Assembly: GCF_002250055.1 (NCBI RefSeq)
Contig: NZ_CP018866.1
Coordinates: forward strand, 1,976,501 to 2,040,500
Origin: Sutcliffiella cohnii
GTDB taxonomy: Bacteria; Bacillota; Bacilli; Bacillales; Bacillaceae_I
Direction: 5' to 3'
DNA: 64,000 bases
Shown: one piece after another, positions 51,418 through 61,071 of the stretch
Position numbering within the stretch: the stretch's first letter is position 1
Layout: the number at the start of each line of letters is the position of its first letter
Notes under the pieces: generated by a model
The model's input: the letters and a program-made list of their open reading frames with translations, nothing else
What the model was told of the DNA's origin: nothing
The model's database searches: none
Position numbers and translations under genes: made by a program

Positions 51418-53172
51418 ATGGAAACATTTAAAAAGCTAAAAGAATTTTATTGGCCTTATAGAAAACAATTCTATATATCATTAATATTTTTAATTTTAGT
51501 AACAGCAATTACAGTTGTTTATCCAATTATTTTACAAATTACCATTGACGAAGTTATTTATAACTCTAAATATCACTTCGTACCTTATTTAGCTATCGGT
51601 TTTATTTTTATTATGGCTTTAAAAGGGTTATTCACATTTTTCAACCAATATTTAGCGGATCTTTTTGGAATTACATCTGTTTATCGATTAAGAAATGAAT
51701 TGTATAAGAAACTACAATATTTGCCTTTCAGATATTACGATAATGCAAAAACTGGAGACTTAATGTCACGTTTAACAGCAGATGTGGAAGGGTTTCGCTT
51801 TTTCTTATCTTTCGGGTTTGCAGAATTAATCCGATTTGTATTAATCGTTGGATTAAGTTTATCTGTTATGTTTTATTATTCTATACCATTAACACTAGTA
51901 ACATTAGCAGCAATGCCATTTTTAGCATTTGTCACCTATCGATTTGATAAAGAAGTGCATCCAGCCTTTCGAGGAATACGGAAATCTTTCGGTAAGCTGA
52001 ATACAAATGTACAAGAAAATATTAGTGGGATTAATACCGTAAAATCACTATCAAGAGAAGGGTATCAAATAAATAAGTTCAACAATTCAAATGGTGATTA
52101 TCGGGAAAAATATTTAACAACTTCAAATGTATGGGCTAAATACTTCCCGCTAATGGAATTTATCGGGAATGCATGTGTAGTAGGTTTACTTGGCTTTGGA
52201 GGTTATTTAGTAATTACAGAACAACTAAATCCAGGTGCTCTCGTTGCGTTTTTCAGCTTAGTTTGGTATATCGTGTGGCCAATTGCGAACTTAGGGTTTG
52301 TTATTAACCAGTTTTCACAGGCAAAAGCGTCTGGAGAACGTTTGTTAGAAATATTAGAGGCTGATGAAGATATAACAGATTTACCTGATGCAATAGAAAT
52401 TAAGGATATGCAAGGGCATGTTACATTTAAAGATGTTACTTTCAAATATCCAAATGAAGATAAATATGCCTTAGAAAGTATTAGTTTTGATGCACCACCA
52501 GGAAAATTAATCGGCTTAATCGGTGAAACTGGCTCTGGAAAAACAAGTATTACACAATTAATTACCCGTTTTTATGAGCCGCAAACAGGAGTTATTACTG
52601 TTGATGGTAGAGAAGTGAGAGATTATACATTGCATTCTCTTCGCAATCAAATAGGCTTTGTACCACAGGAATCATTCTTGTTCTCTTCAACGATAAAGTC
52701 CAATATCGCTTACGGTCGACCAGATGCTACTATGGATGAGATTGTAAAAGCGGCAAAAATGGCTCAAGCACATGAATTTATTATGGAGTTACCTGACGGG
52801 TACGATACACTTCTTGGCGAAAGAGGAATGGGTTTATCTGGTGGTCAGAAGCAAAGGATTGCAATTGCTAGATCCCTAATATTAAACCCTAGTATTCTAG
52901 TTCTTGATGATGCAACAAGTGCTGTAGATATGCAAACAGAAGCAAAAATTCAACAGGAATTAAAATCAGCTCTACATGGAAGAACGACCTTCATTATTGC
53001 TCATCGTATTTCTTCGCTTAAACATGCTGATGAAATTTTAGTATTAGAAGAAGGAAGAGTTGTAGAGAGAGGGACACATGAACAATTAATTGAAAAAAGT
53101 GGTCCGTACAAACGAATATATGATATTCAATATAAAGATCAAAAAGTAATATTAGAAGCTCAAATAGGGTAA
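51418..53172 (+). CDS. ABC exporter half-transporter, degenerate ATP-site subunit
   Basis: A 584-residue membrane-ATPase fusion, size of YknU. Six membrane helices (1-310), then an ATPase domain: Walker A GETGSGKTS, Q-loop VPQESFLFS, signature LSGGQKQR, Walker B ILVLDDATSAVD and switch IIAHRIS. The Walker B catalytic Glu is replaced by Asp (LDDAT), as in one half of asymmetric heterodimers. Pairs with the next gene, 22 bases on. Likely multidrug or lipid export. AGGGAGG before ATG. Confidence 0.93.
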   Translation: METFKKLKEFYWPYRKQFYISLIFLILVTAITVVYPIILQITIDEVIYNSKYHFVPYLAIGFIFIMALKGLFTFFNQYLADLFGITSVYRLRNELYKKLQYLPFRYYDNAKTGDLMSRLTADVEGFRFFLSFGFAELIRFVLIVGLSLSVMFYYSIPLTLVTLAAMPFLAFVTYRFDKEVHPAFRGIRKSFGKLNTNVQENISGINTVKSLSREGYQINKFNNSNGDYREKYLTTSNVWAKYFPLMEFIGNACVVGLLGFGGYLVITEQLNPGALVAFFSLVWYIVWPIANLGFVINQFSQAKASGERLLEILEADEDITDLPDAIEIKDMQGHVTFKDVTFKYPNEDKYALESISFDAPPGKLIGLIGETGSGKTSITQLITRFYEPQTGVITVDGREVRDYTLHSLRNQIGFVPQESFLFSSTIKSNIAYGRPDATMDEIVKAAKMAQAHEFIMELPDGYDTLLGERGMGLSGGQKQRIAIARSLILNPSILVLDDATSAVDMQTEAKIQQELKSALHGRTTFIIAHRISSLKHADEILVLEEGRVVERGTHEQLIEKSGPYKRIYDIQYKDQKVILEAQIG

Positions 53173-53194
53173 ATCGTGAGGCAGGTGAAATGTT

Positions 53195-55030
53195 GTGAGT
53201 ACTGAAACAAGAAAAATTGAAATGAATGATAACGTAAAAAAGCGGTTCTTTTATTCAACAGATCAAGCAATTGAAAAGCCATTTAACTGGAAGCAAATGT
53301 TAAGATTATTTTCTTATATGACACCATATGCAAAAAACTTATTGCCGCTAGCGATTATTACGATGTTAATTTCTACAGCTGTAAGATTGATTGTTCCAAT
53401 TGTTATCGGGGTTTATTTAATGGACCATGCCATTGCTAATAAGGATGTTGACCTTATCATCATTTTAGTAGCGATTATTGCAGGGTTATATGCATTATCC
53501 TACGTAGCGAACGTATTAAGAATAAGGTGGATGAATATGTTAGGCCAAAATGTTATATACGACATACGTAAACACTTATTTACGCATGTTCAAGGCTTAT
53601 CTCATCGCTTTTTTGACCAAAGATCAGCTGGTTCTATTTTAGTTAGAATTATGAATGATATTAACTCATTACAAGAATTGTTTACGAACGGTGTTATTAA
53701 TCTATTAATGGATTTTGTATTATTAATAGGGATAGTGGTCATATTGTTTGCCTTAAGTCCAGAGTTAGCGGCAGCGATCTTAATCATTTTACCGATCATG
53801 TTCTTCATTTCAACAAGTTTAAGAAGAAAAATTAGAAGAGCATGGCAAGATGTTCGTATTAAACAAGCAAAATTAAATTCACATCTTAATGAAAGTATTC
53901 AAGGGATACGTGTTACTCAATCGTTTACGCAAGAAAAAGAAAATATGTCTTTCTTTGATGGAATAAACACGGAGAATTTTTTATCATGGAAAAATGCGAC
54001 AAAGCAAAATGCCATTTTTCGTCCTTTTGTAGAAATGACAAATGCTGTAGGAACTGTCATATTAATATGGCTAGGAGCGTATTTAATCCAATCACCTACG
54101 AGTGGATTAACGGTCGGTGTATTCGTATCGTTTGCGTTTTATTTAGGAATGTTTTGGGAACCAATTTCCCGCCTAGGTCAAGTGTATAATCAATTATTAG
54201 TTGGTATGGCTTCTTCCGAACGTATATTTGAATTCCTTGATGAAAAGCCAATAGTAGATGAGAAAGAAGACGCTGTTCACTTAGAAAACATTCGTGGAGA
54301 GATCGAATTTGATAATGTTGAATTTTCTTATGACGAAAAAAGAAAAGCATTAAACGGTATTTCTCTAAAAATGGAAGCGGGGCAAACAGTAGCTTTAGTT
54401 GGTCATACTGGCTCAGGGAAAACAACGATTGCGAATTTAATAAGTCGTTTCTATGATGCAACAGATGGTGTCGTTAAAATTGACGGTTATAATATTCGAG
54501 ACGTATCTGTTACTAGCTTACGATCACAAATAAGTGTCGTACTACAAGACACGTTCATCTTCTCTGGAACAATAATGGATAATATTCTTTTCGGAAGACC
54601 AAATGCATCTAGGGAAGAGGCGATTTCAGCAGCAGAGGCTGTTGGCGCGGATACGTTTATTTCTAAATTAAAGAACGGGTACGATACAGAAGTAGAAGAG
54701 AGAGGGAATGTTCTTTCAGTTGGAGAACGCCAATTAATTTCCTTTGCGCGTGCCTTACTTGCAGACCCGCGAATCATTATATTAGACGAGGCAACGGCAA
54801 GTATTGATACGGAGACAGAAGTACAAATTCAAGCAGCACTACGTGAATTATTAAAAGGTAGAACTGCCATTATAATAGCCCATCGACTATCAACGATTCG
54901 GGAGTCAGACAATATTATTGTATTAGATCATGGAAATATTATGGAACAAGGAAATCATGAACAATTAATGCAACATAAAGGTATATATTTTAACTTAGTA
55001 AAAGCACAATTCAAAATGTTAGATAAATAA
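53195..55030 (+). CDS. ABC exporter half-transporter, catalytic subunit
   Basis: A 611-residue partner, size of YknV, with an extra N-terminal stretch of about 25 residues. Six helices, then ATPase: Walker A GHTGSGKTT, Walker B IIILDEATASID with intact Glu, switch IIAHRLS. The signature is LSVGERQL rather than LSGGQ. Thus one composite site (its Walker A/B with the partner's LSGGQ) is active and the other is degenerate. GTG start after AGGTG. Confidence 0.93.
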   Translation: MSTETRKIEMNDNVKKRFFYSTDQAIEKPFNWKQMLRLFSYMTPYAKNLLPLAIITMLISTAVRLIVPIVIGVYLMDHAIANKDVDLIIILVAIIAGLYALSYVANVLRIRWMNMLGQNVIYDIRKHLFTHVQGLSHRFFDQRSAGSILVRIMNDINSLQELFTNGVINLLMDFVLLIGIVVILFALSPELAAAILIILPIMFFISTSLRRKIRRAWQDVRIKQAKLNSHLNESIQGIRVTQSFTQEKENMSFFDGINTENFLSWKNATKQNAIFRPFVEMTNAVGTVILIWLGAYLIQSPTSGLTVGVFVSFAFYLGMFWEPISRLGQVYNQLLVGMASSERIFEFLDEKPIVDEKEDAVHLENIRGEIEFDNVEFSYDEKRKALNGISLKMEAGQTVALVGHTGSGKTTIANLISRFYDATDGVVKIDGYNIRDVSVTSLRSQISVVLQDTFIFSGTIMDNILFGRPNASREEAISAAEAVGADTFISKLKNGYDTEVEERGNVLSVGERQLISFARALLADPRIIILDEATASIDTETEVQIQAALRELLKGRTAIIIAHRLSTIRESDNIIVLDHGNIMEQGNHEQLMQHKGIYFNLVKAQFKMLDK

Positions 55031-55037
55031 ATGCTGG

Positions 55038-55080
55038 AAGAGCTTCTAATTCTTTAAAGAGATTAGGAGCTCTTTATTTT
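55038..55080 (+). terminator. Terminator of the ABC operon
   Basis: AAGAGCTTCTAATTCT pairs with AGAGATTAGGAGCTCTT with wobble pairs, followed by TATTTTG. Confidence 0.8.
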
Positions 55081-55335
55081 GAATTCCTCCTGCAGAAATA
55101 ATCCAGGTTGATTGGATTTAGTTTGCCGCATCCGCTTTTATACTGATTTGCCAAAAATATTATTTAAGAATAAAAGAAAATATTTTTCGTTATAGAAATA
55201 TTTCTTCTTAACCTTTAAACTAGTAGTAATAGTTGTTCAGTACGGTTTTTTCTCTAAAGTGATGGGAAAACTATAAATGTTACTTTTAGGAAATACGAAC
55301 AAGGATAGAGATTAGGATTTTGAGGTGTTCTTTCA
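55081..55335 (+). other. Intergenic region before dinG
   Basis: No gene or strong repeat seen. The dinG ribosome site GAGGTG (55322-55327) is near its end. This stretch marks the join between two blocks that are separate in B. subtilis. Confidence 0.5.
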
Positions 55336-57879
55336 ATGAATCATCGGTATGTCGTGCTAGACCTGGAAACAACAGGGAATTCGCCGAAAAAAAATGAAAA
55401 AATAATACAAGTAGGAGCCGTCCTTGTAGAAAATGGAGAGATTACAGAACGATTTGCAAGTTTTGTTAACCCTGGTTGTTCTATTTCCCCTTTTATTGAA
55501 CATTTAACTGGAATTTCAAATGAACTTGTAAAAAATGCGCCAACATTTTCACAAATTGCGCCGATGCTTATAGATATGTTAGAGGGAGCTAGTTTAGTTG
55601 CCCATAATGTCCCATTTGATTTATCCTTTCTACAATATGAATTAAAAGAGAATGGATTTGAGCCATTTAAAGGGAAAGCAATTGATACGGTAGAGCTGTC
55701 AAGAATTCTTTTACCTACTCAAAGTAGTTATAAATTAACAGATTTAGCAACCTTTTATTCATTTACTCATGACAATCCACATAGAGCAGATAGTGACGCT
55801 GAGGTAACGGCATTTATTTTTTTAGAATTACTAAAAAAAATAGAAAAGTTACCTGTGAAAACGGTGAAAAAGATAAGAAAGCTATGTAAATTATTAAAAA
55901 GTGATGTATATTATGTATTTAAAAAACAAAATGGTTCAGAACCATCAGAAGAACTATTTTTCATTTATGAATCAGTTGCATTAAAGAAGATAGAACAAAG
56001 AATTGATGAAGCTATTGTTTCAAGTGATGAGCATCTTGAAAAAAATGAAGCTGAAATTACAAGCAAAGTTGAAATGTTATTACATAATCGAGAACATGCA
56101 CTTTTAGAAATACCAAAAACAATAGAGTGGAAACAAAAATATATAGCAGGTATTACGTCTTTCGTAAAGAAACACAAGAAAAAAGTACTTATAACAGCCA
56201 ACACACCACAAATACAAGCTAATATTCATCTACTACTTCAACAAGATAATCGTTTACTAGCAACAATCATAAAAGATAAAAGTAATTATTTAAACATTGA
56301 TCGATTTGTACGTTCGTTACACGCAAAAGATAATAATTACGATACTATATTAACAAAAGCCCAAATACTAGTATGGCTAACGGAAACAGAAACAGGTGAC
56401 GTTGAAGAATTATCTTTAACATCTGGTGGAAGGTTACTATGGGATACAATAAATTGCCGGTGGGAACAGTCAATATACAGTAAAGCACCGATTTGTTATT
56501 TTCAGCAGGCTGTAAAAAAAATGACGGAATCAGATATCATTATTACGGATCATTTTTATTTTATAGAAAGCTTGCAATCAGAAGAGGAATTATTACTCGA
56601 ATGTGAATATGTCGTAATTGACGAAACAAATTCATTTATTAAAAACGTTAGGAAATATTACGGTATAAATATAAGTTATTTGAATTTACATTTTATCCTA
56701 TCAAGATTAGAGCAAAATAGCTTAGTGGAGAGTACAAAAGAAGAACTAAATGAAGCTTTTACATTAATGAGAGACTATTGCCTAATGAAAGGTAAAAGTG
56801 GTTCAACTCGTTCGACGTACACAGTTCCAGCGGATTTAGCTACCGCTCCTGGGTGGGGCGCAATTCAGGAGGCTGTTAATCGTCTTCTCTTAAAGATAAC
56901 GGAACTTATTCTCCAATTAGAAAGAGCAAGTGAAGAACATGAAACAACAATTACAGAGCTAGTTCAATATCAGAAAGATTTAAAGGTAGTTGTTTTTGAA
57001 CAAGACGATAAGAGCCAAACATGGTTAGAAGCAGATATTAAAGGTGCCAAAAATGCAATCTCTATAAGAAGAATGCCAATAGATATATCGGAAAAACTTG
57101 CAGTACAGTTGTTTCAAAAGAAGAGTAGTGTTCTTTTACTAGATCAATCTCTACAAGCGGAAGACGATTACCAATTTATCATTAATGAGTTAGGATTATC
57201 TGACTTTTATCCTTCCACTTATTCCATGTTAAATGAAGAAAAAAGTAAAGTTACTATTCATATTCCAACAGATACTCCTTTAATATCGGAAGTTAAAGAA
57301 GAGGAATTCATTGAAAATATTGCTCTTCAATTAAAAGAAATTACAGGGAGTAAGGGTGGGAAAATTATCGCTTCATTTTCATCAGTTGAGATGATTGTTA
57401 AAGTTTACGAGCAACTTAAAGATTTATCAGTAGCAGAAAAGTATGTCATAATAAGCCAGAGTAATATTGGTGGTAGCAAACAAAAAATATTGAAAAACAT
57501 GTTGAATTTTGAACATGTTATCGTTCTCGTTAGCCATCGCTTCTTTGAAGAAGTTTCGATGGAAAACGAAGAATTAGGGACGTTAGTAATAGCGAGGCTT
57601 CCATTTCATTCTTTAGATGAACCTCTTATAGCAGCGAAAATAAAAAATGTGGAGGCTCAGGACGGAAATTCATTTAAAGAAGTATCTTTACCACTTTCAA
57701 TATTACGTTTTAAATACATTATTCAAGCGTTTATACATCAACAAATAAAGCAAGATTGTATTATATTAGATGCGAGAATTGCTCATAAAAAATATGGTGA
57801 TTCCTTTATTAAATCTCTTCCGAATTGGAACATATGGAAAGAACCATTTTATTCAACTCTACAACGGATTAAAAGATAG
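55336..57879 (+). CDS. dinG: DinG-family exonuclease with lost helicase motifs
   Basis: An 847-residue protein at the dinG position. The N-terminal DEDD exonuclease has D9 and E11 (DLETTG), D95 (AHNVPFDLSFL) and H149/D154 (HRADSD), all intact. The helicase part keeps the overall order but not its motifs: about residues 257-270, where GTGTGKS should be, read LEIPKTIEWKQKYI; the DEAH box is DETN (429-432); the motif V equivalent is SHRFFEEVS; motif VI has no GRxIR (AFIHQQIKQD). No iron-sulfur cysteines of the E. coli type. So it is likely a nuclease with a non-functional motor. Shorter than B. subtilis DinG (about 930). Confidence 0.88.
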   Translation: MNHRYVVLDLETTGNSPKKNEKIIQVGAVLVENGEITERFASFVNPGCSISPFIEHLTGISNELVKNAPTFSQIAPMLIDMLEGASLVAHNVPFDLSFLQYELKENGFEPFKGKAIDTVELSRILLPTQSSYKLTDLATFYSFTHDNPHRADSDAEVTAFIFLELLKKIEKLPVKTVKKIRKLCKLLKSDVYYVFKKQNGSEPSEELFFIYESVALKKIEQRIDEAIVSSDEHLEKNEAEITSKVEMLLHNREHALLEIPKTIEWKQKYIAGITSFVKKHKKKVLITANTPQIQANIHLLLQQDNRLLATIIKDKSNYLNIDRFVRSLHAKDNNYDTILTKAQILVWLTETETGDVEELSLTSGGRLLWDTINCRWEQSIYSKAPICYFQQAVKKMTESDIIITDHFYFIESLQSEEELLLECEYVVIDETNSFIKNVRKYYGINISYLNLHFILSRLEQNSLVESTKEELNEAFTLMRDYCLMKGKSGSTRSTYTVPADLATAPGWGAIQEAVNRLLLKITELILQLERASEEHETTITELVQYQKDLKVVVFEQDDKSQTWLEADIKGAKNAISIRRMPIDISEKLAVQLFQKKSSVLLLDQSLQAEDDYQFIINELGLSDFYPSTYSMLNEEKSKVTIHIPTDTPLISEVKEEEFIENIALQLKEITGSKGGKIIASFSSVEMIVKVYEQLKDLSVAEKYVIISQSNIGGSKQKILKNMLNFEHVIVLVSHRFFEEVSMENEELGTLVIARLPFHSLDEPLIAAKIKNVEAQDGNSFKEVSLPLSILRFKYIIQAFIHQQIKQDCIILDARIAHKKYGDSFIKSLPNWNIWKEPFYSTLQRIKR

Positions 57880-57904
57880 ACTTTTCAAGAACGGGTGAGT
57901 ATGA

Positions 57905-58741
57905 ATGTGGAAGTGGATGATGGTGAGTGTACTTTTCTTCTCACTTATTAACGATGAACCAACTGGCATAGAAAAGATCAATTTAAAGCTATCAGAGGAT
58001 GAAATTGCTTTTACTTTTTTTGATTTGGTCGATGGAGAAAGTACGTTAATATTAGATAGTGAAGGTAACTCTATTTTAATAAACACAGGTGGGGCAAAAT
58101 CAGAAGAAGAACTAGAACATTATCTCGATACGTATAATGTGAAAAGTATTGATCTTCTTATCATTACGAGTGACCGAGATGAGTATATCGGCAATACAAG
58201 CTGGTTATTCACAAATATTGAGATAGGAAGTATTATTTTACCGAGTAGCTTAGAACGAACTTGGAACGATACGACTTTACCAGTACAGTTTTGGAAAAAA
58301 GAAGAAAAAATGGAGCTTTTTAATGGAGTAACCGTTTCTGTATTAACAGATAGTATAAGCGACCATATAGGAATGGACTTACTACTTCAATTTGGTAGAA
58401 ATGACCTACTGTACATGACATCAGCAAATAAAGAAATAGAACAACAACTTTTAAAAAAATATGCATTAAAAAATGTACATGTCTTAAAGGTTGGAGATTT
58501 TGGTAGCGAACAAGGCACGCATGGGAAGTTTTTAAAAGAAACAGATCCCCAAGTTGCAATCATTTTTAAAAAGGGTTCGACAAGTCCAGATACAGGAGTA
58601 TTAGAACGTTTGCAAGACACATGGATTGACATTTATCAAACAAAACAAGTTGGTAATGTTACCGTTAAACTTACAAAAACTAATTATCAAGTGTTTACAA
58701 TACCTATAAGAAGTACCAATATGTTATCTAAAAGTCGTTAA
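57905..58741 (+). CDS. ComEC-like metallo-beta-lactamase-fold protein lacking metal ligands
   Basis: A 278-residue protein with a short N-terminal hydrophobic stretch. It has the plan of the ComEC/Rec2 beta-lactamase domain: FFDLVDGESTLIL (where FFDVGQGDS is usual), ILINTGG, then LLIITSDRDEYIGN at the place of THPDADHIGG and VLKVGDFGSEQGTHGKFLKE at the place of VGHHGS. Thus the His-x-Asp-x-Asp-His metal set is changed (Ser89, Arg91, Glu93, Tyr94) and the later His pair also. A hydrolase seems impossible without these; a binding role is left. It starts 25 bases after dinG, so is in the same operon. Confidence 0.82.
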   Translation: MWKWMMVSVLFFSLINDEPTGIEKINLKLSEDEIAFTFFDLVDGESTLILDSEGNSILINTGGAKSEEELEHYLDTYNVKSIDLLIITSDRDEYIGNTSWLFTNIEIGSIILPSSLERTWNDTTLPVQFWKKEEKMELFNGVTVSVLTDSISDHIGMDLLLQFGRNDLLYMTSANKEIEQQLLKKYALKNVHVLKVGDFGSEQGTHGKFLKETDPQVAIIFKKGSTSPDTGVLERLQDTWIDIYQTKQVGNVTVKLTKTNYQVFTIPIRSTNMLSKSR

Positions 58742-58977
58742 TGAACCCTTTTGCTTGTAATCAACCGATATAAAAGAAAGGCCCTCTCTTTTGAGTGAGC
58801 CGTAAAAGGTGTGGGGTTAGGAAAGATTTTGATTGGGCTATAAACTGTTGTACGAAATGGAATGTTAGCGGTATAATGATTTTGGGTTGCTATTGATGTT
58901 TCAGTAATGTTATTTTTGCCGAGAAGAGCTACTCTTATGAATAACAAAAATTGCTTTTAAAGGCAGGGGATTTTTTA

Positions 58978-59148
58978 ATGGAAAGTAAAATTGAAGTTCT
59001 CTCCTCAGTTAAAGTAGAGAATTCTAATGATCTATATAAGATTGTAGATGCCTTAAATAGAACGCTGAAGAGAGAAAACCTAATGTTTGGTCTTGCATTA
59101 GATAAAAATGAAAAAGATAAAGCTATCTTTACCATTTATCGTACATAA
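58978..59148 (+). CDS. ypmA: YpmA family protein
   Basis: A 56-residue protein nearly identical in plan to YpmA: MESKIEVLSSVKVENSNDLY and DALNRTLKRENLMFGLALD, ending IFTIYRT. Function unknown. ATG 58978 after AGGGGA; upstream frame to 58951 lacks a site. Order dinG-ypmA-ypmB-aspB as in B. subtilis. Confidence 0.93.
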   Translation: MESKIEVLSSVKVENSNDLYKIVDALNRTLKRENLMFGLALDKNEKDKAIFTIYRT

Positions 59149-59162
59149 AGAGTGATAACTAC

Positions 59163-59636
59163 ATGAAAAAATGGATTATTTCAATTTTAGTAATAGGCAT
59201 TGGCATTGTTTTATGGCAATCAATCTCTACGTATCAATCTGCAACTTCTTCATTAAAACAAGATGAACGCAGGGCAACGCAGTTAGCATATGAATTAAGT
59301 GACATAACAAAAGTGGAGCAAATTGATATTTATAGGGGAACTACCTTTTATATGATTGTGCAAGGATTAACAGCTTCTGATGAAACAATAGTTATTTGGA
59401 TTGATGAAGAAGAAAAAATAGTAGAAACTAAAAATTCCTCTGACGGCATTCCACGAGAAGAAGTGTTAAATTATTTGCAAACAGATAGAAATCCGCAAAA
59501 AATTCATTCCATTTCACTCGCTATGGAAAATAATTTACCACTATGGGAAATAAAATTCACTGATGCAGCAAATCGTTATAATTTATATTATATAACATTT
59601 GAAAAAGGAGAATTTTTTCAAAGAATTACCTTTTAA
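59163..59636 (+). CDS. ypmB: YpmB family protein (DUF5590)
   Basis: A 157-residue protein with one N-terminal membrane segment (about 4-20) and a cystatin-like extracellular part: EQIDIYRGTTFYMIVQGL and LPLWEIKFTDAANRYNLYYI. Belongs to the YpmB family, role unknown. Fifteen bases after ypmA, likely co-transcribed with aspB. Confidence 0.9.
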   Translation: MKKWIISILVIGIGIVLWQSISTYQSATSSLKQDERRATQLAYELSDITKVEQIDIYRGTTFYMIVQGLTASDETIVIWIDEEEKIVETKNSSDGIPREEVLNYLQTDRNPQKIHSISLAMENNLPLWEIKFTDAANRYNLYYITFEKGEFFQRITF

Positions 59637-59681
59637 TATTGGGGAAACATTTTTAGGATATGGCTATAGGAGGATATTAAA

Positions 59682-60866
59682 ATGAAACTTGCTAAAAGAG
59701 TAATGACATTAACTCCGTCGACAACGTTAGAAATAACAGCTAAAGCAAAAGCTCTAAAAGATGCCGGTCATGATGTGATTGGTTTAGGAGCAGGAGAACC
59801 TGATTTCAACACACCAGATCATATTTTAAATGCTGCAAAGGATGCAATGGATAAAGGCTTTACGAAATATACACCATCTGGAGGACTTCCAGCCTTAAAA
59901 AATGAAATTGCAAATAAATTAAAGGTAGATAACAATATTGAATATAAGCCTTCAGAAATTGTCGTTTGCTCAGGTGCTAAACACGCACTTTATTTATTAT
60001 TTCAAGTTATTTTAGACGAAGGTGATGAAGTAATCATTCCTACACCGTATTGGGTAAGTTATCCTGAACAAGTTAAACTTGCAGACGGTGTTCCAGTTTA
60101 TGTGGAAGGAAAAGAAGAGAATAACTTTAAAATAACAGCAGCACAACTAAAAGAAAAGATAACAGCGAAAACACGAGCAGTTATTATTAATTCTCCAAGC
60201 AACCCCACTGGAATGGTATATACAGAACAAGAACTAGTTGAACTTGGAGAAGTTTGTAAAGAGCATAATGTTTTAATTGTTTCTGACGAAATTTATGAAA
60301 AGCTTTTATATGATGGAAATAAACATATTTCTATTGCACAATTATCTCCAGAATTAAAAGACTTAACGATTATTATTAATGGGGTATCTAAATCTCATTC
60401 CATGACAGGTTGGAGAATCGGTTATGCTGTAGGAAACGAAACAATAATAAAAGCAATGACAAACTTAGCAAGTCACAGTACGTCAAACCCTACTTCGATT
60501 GCACAATATGCTACGATAGCTGCTTATGCTGGTCCTCAAGATGATGTTGAAACAATGAGAGCAGCGTTCGAGGAAAGACTAAATGTTATATTTGAAAAAT
60601 TAAATAATATTCCTGGCTTTTCTTGTATTAAGCCTCAAGGAGCTTTCTACTTATTCCCAAATGTATCAGAAGCAGCTAAACTAGCTGGTTTGGAAGATGT
60701 GGATTCATTTGTAAAAGTGTTATTAGATGAAGAAAAGGTAGCACTCGTTCCTGGTTCAGGCTTTGGTGCACCTAATTATGTTCGTTTATCCTATGCAACA
60801 TCACTTGTGCAGCTAGAAAATGCAGTAGATCGTATAGCGAAGTATATGAACAAAGTAACAAAATAA
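59682..60866 (+). CDS. aspB: Aspartate aminotransferase
   Basis: A 394-residue PLP aminotransferase class I. GLGAGEPDFNTPDHI, INSPSNPTGMVYT, then the PLP lysine in GVSKSHSMTGWRIGY and the substrate Arg in NYVRLSYATS. Interconverts aspartate and oxaloacetate with glutamate. AGGAGG before ATG. Precedes asnS, which uses its product. Confidence 0.96.
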   Translation: MKLAKRVMTLTPSTTLEITAKAKALKDAGHDVIGLGAGEPDFNTPDHILNAAKDAMDKGFTKYTPSGGLPALKNEIANKLKVDNNIEYKPSEIVVCSGAKHALYLLFQVILDEGDEVIIPTPYWVSYPEQVKLADGVPVYVEGKEENNFKITAAQLKEKITAKTRAVIINSPSNPTGMVYTEQELVELGEVCKEHNVLIVSDEIYEKLLYDGNKHISIAQLSPELKDLTIIINGVSKSHSMTGWRIGYAVGNETIIKAMTNLASHSTSNPTSIAQYATIAAYAGPQDDVETMRAAFEERLNVIFEKLNNIPGFSCIKPQGAFYLFPNVSEAAKLAGLEDVDSFVKVLLDEEKVALVPGSGFGAPNYVRLSYATSLVQLENAVDRIAKYMNKVTK

Positions 60867-60874
60867 AATCTAAC

Positions 60875-60903
60875 CAATCAGTGGGGTTAATCTCCACTGA
60901 TTG
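60875..60903 (+). terminator. Hairpin after aspB
   Basis: CAATCAGTGGGG (60875-60886) pairs with CTCCACTGATTG (60892-60903, one G-U). No T tract follows, so termination may be partial. Confidence 0.5.
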
Positions 60904-60997
60904 TTAGTTGGACTAACAACTTAGACGCGTTTACAGTATAAATACTTAAAATATTATTGACAATTAGTTAGGAAATACTTTAGTGTATATTCTTGCA

Positions 60998-61026
60998 TTG
61001 CGTCGAATTTAAGTCACTTGTATAAT
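60998..61026 (+). promoter_or_regulatory. Likely asnS promoter
   Basis: TTGCGT (60998-61003), 17 bases, TATAAT (61021-61026), 45 bases before the GTG. A second possible -35, TTGACA at 60957-60962, has a poor -10. No T-box leader was seen: the leader is only about 40 bases. Confidence 0.6.
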
Positions 61027-61071
61027 AGACTGTATACGCAAAAGTAATAATTTGTCGGAGGGAAATATATA

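Noticed and set aside
58738..58947. 69-codon minus-strand frame between the MBL-like gene and ypmA
   Set aside because: TTG start without a ribosome site, no recognisable motif, and it lies in a short intergenic stretch.
60904..61071. T-box leader before asnS
   Set aside because: The likely promoter leaves only about 40 bases of leader, and no specifier loop, T-box sequence or terminator was found.
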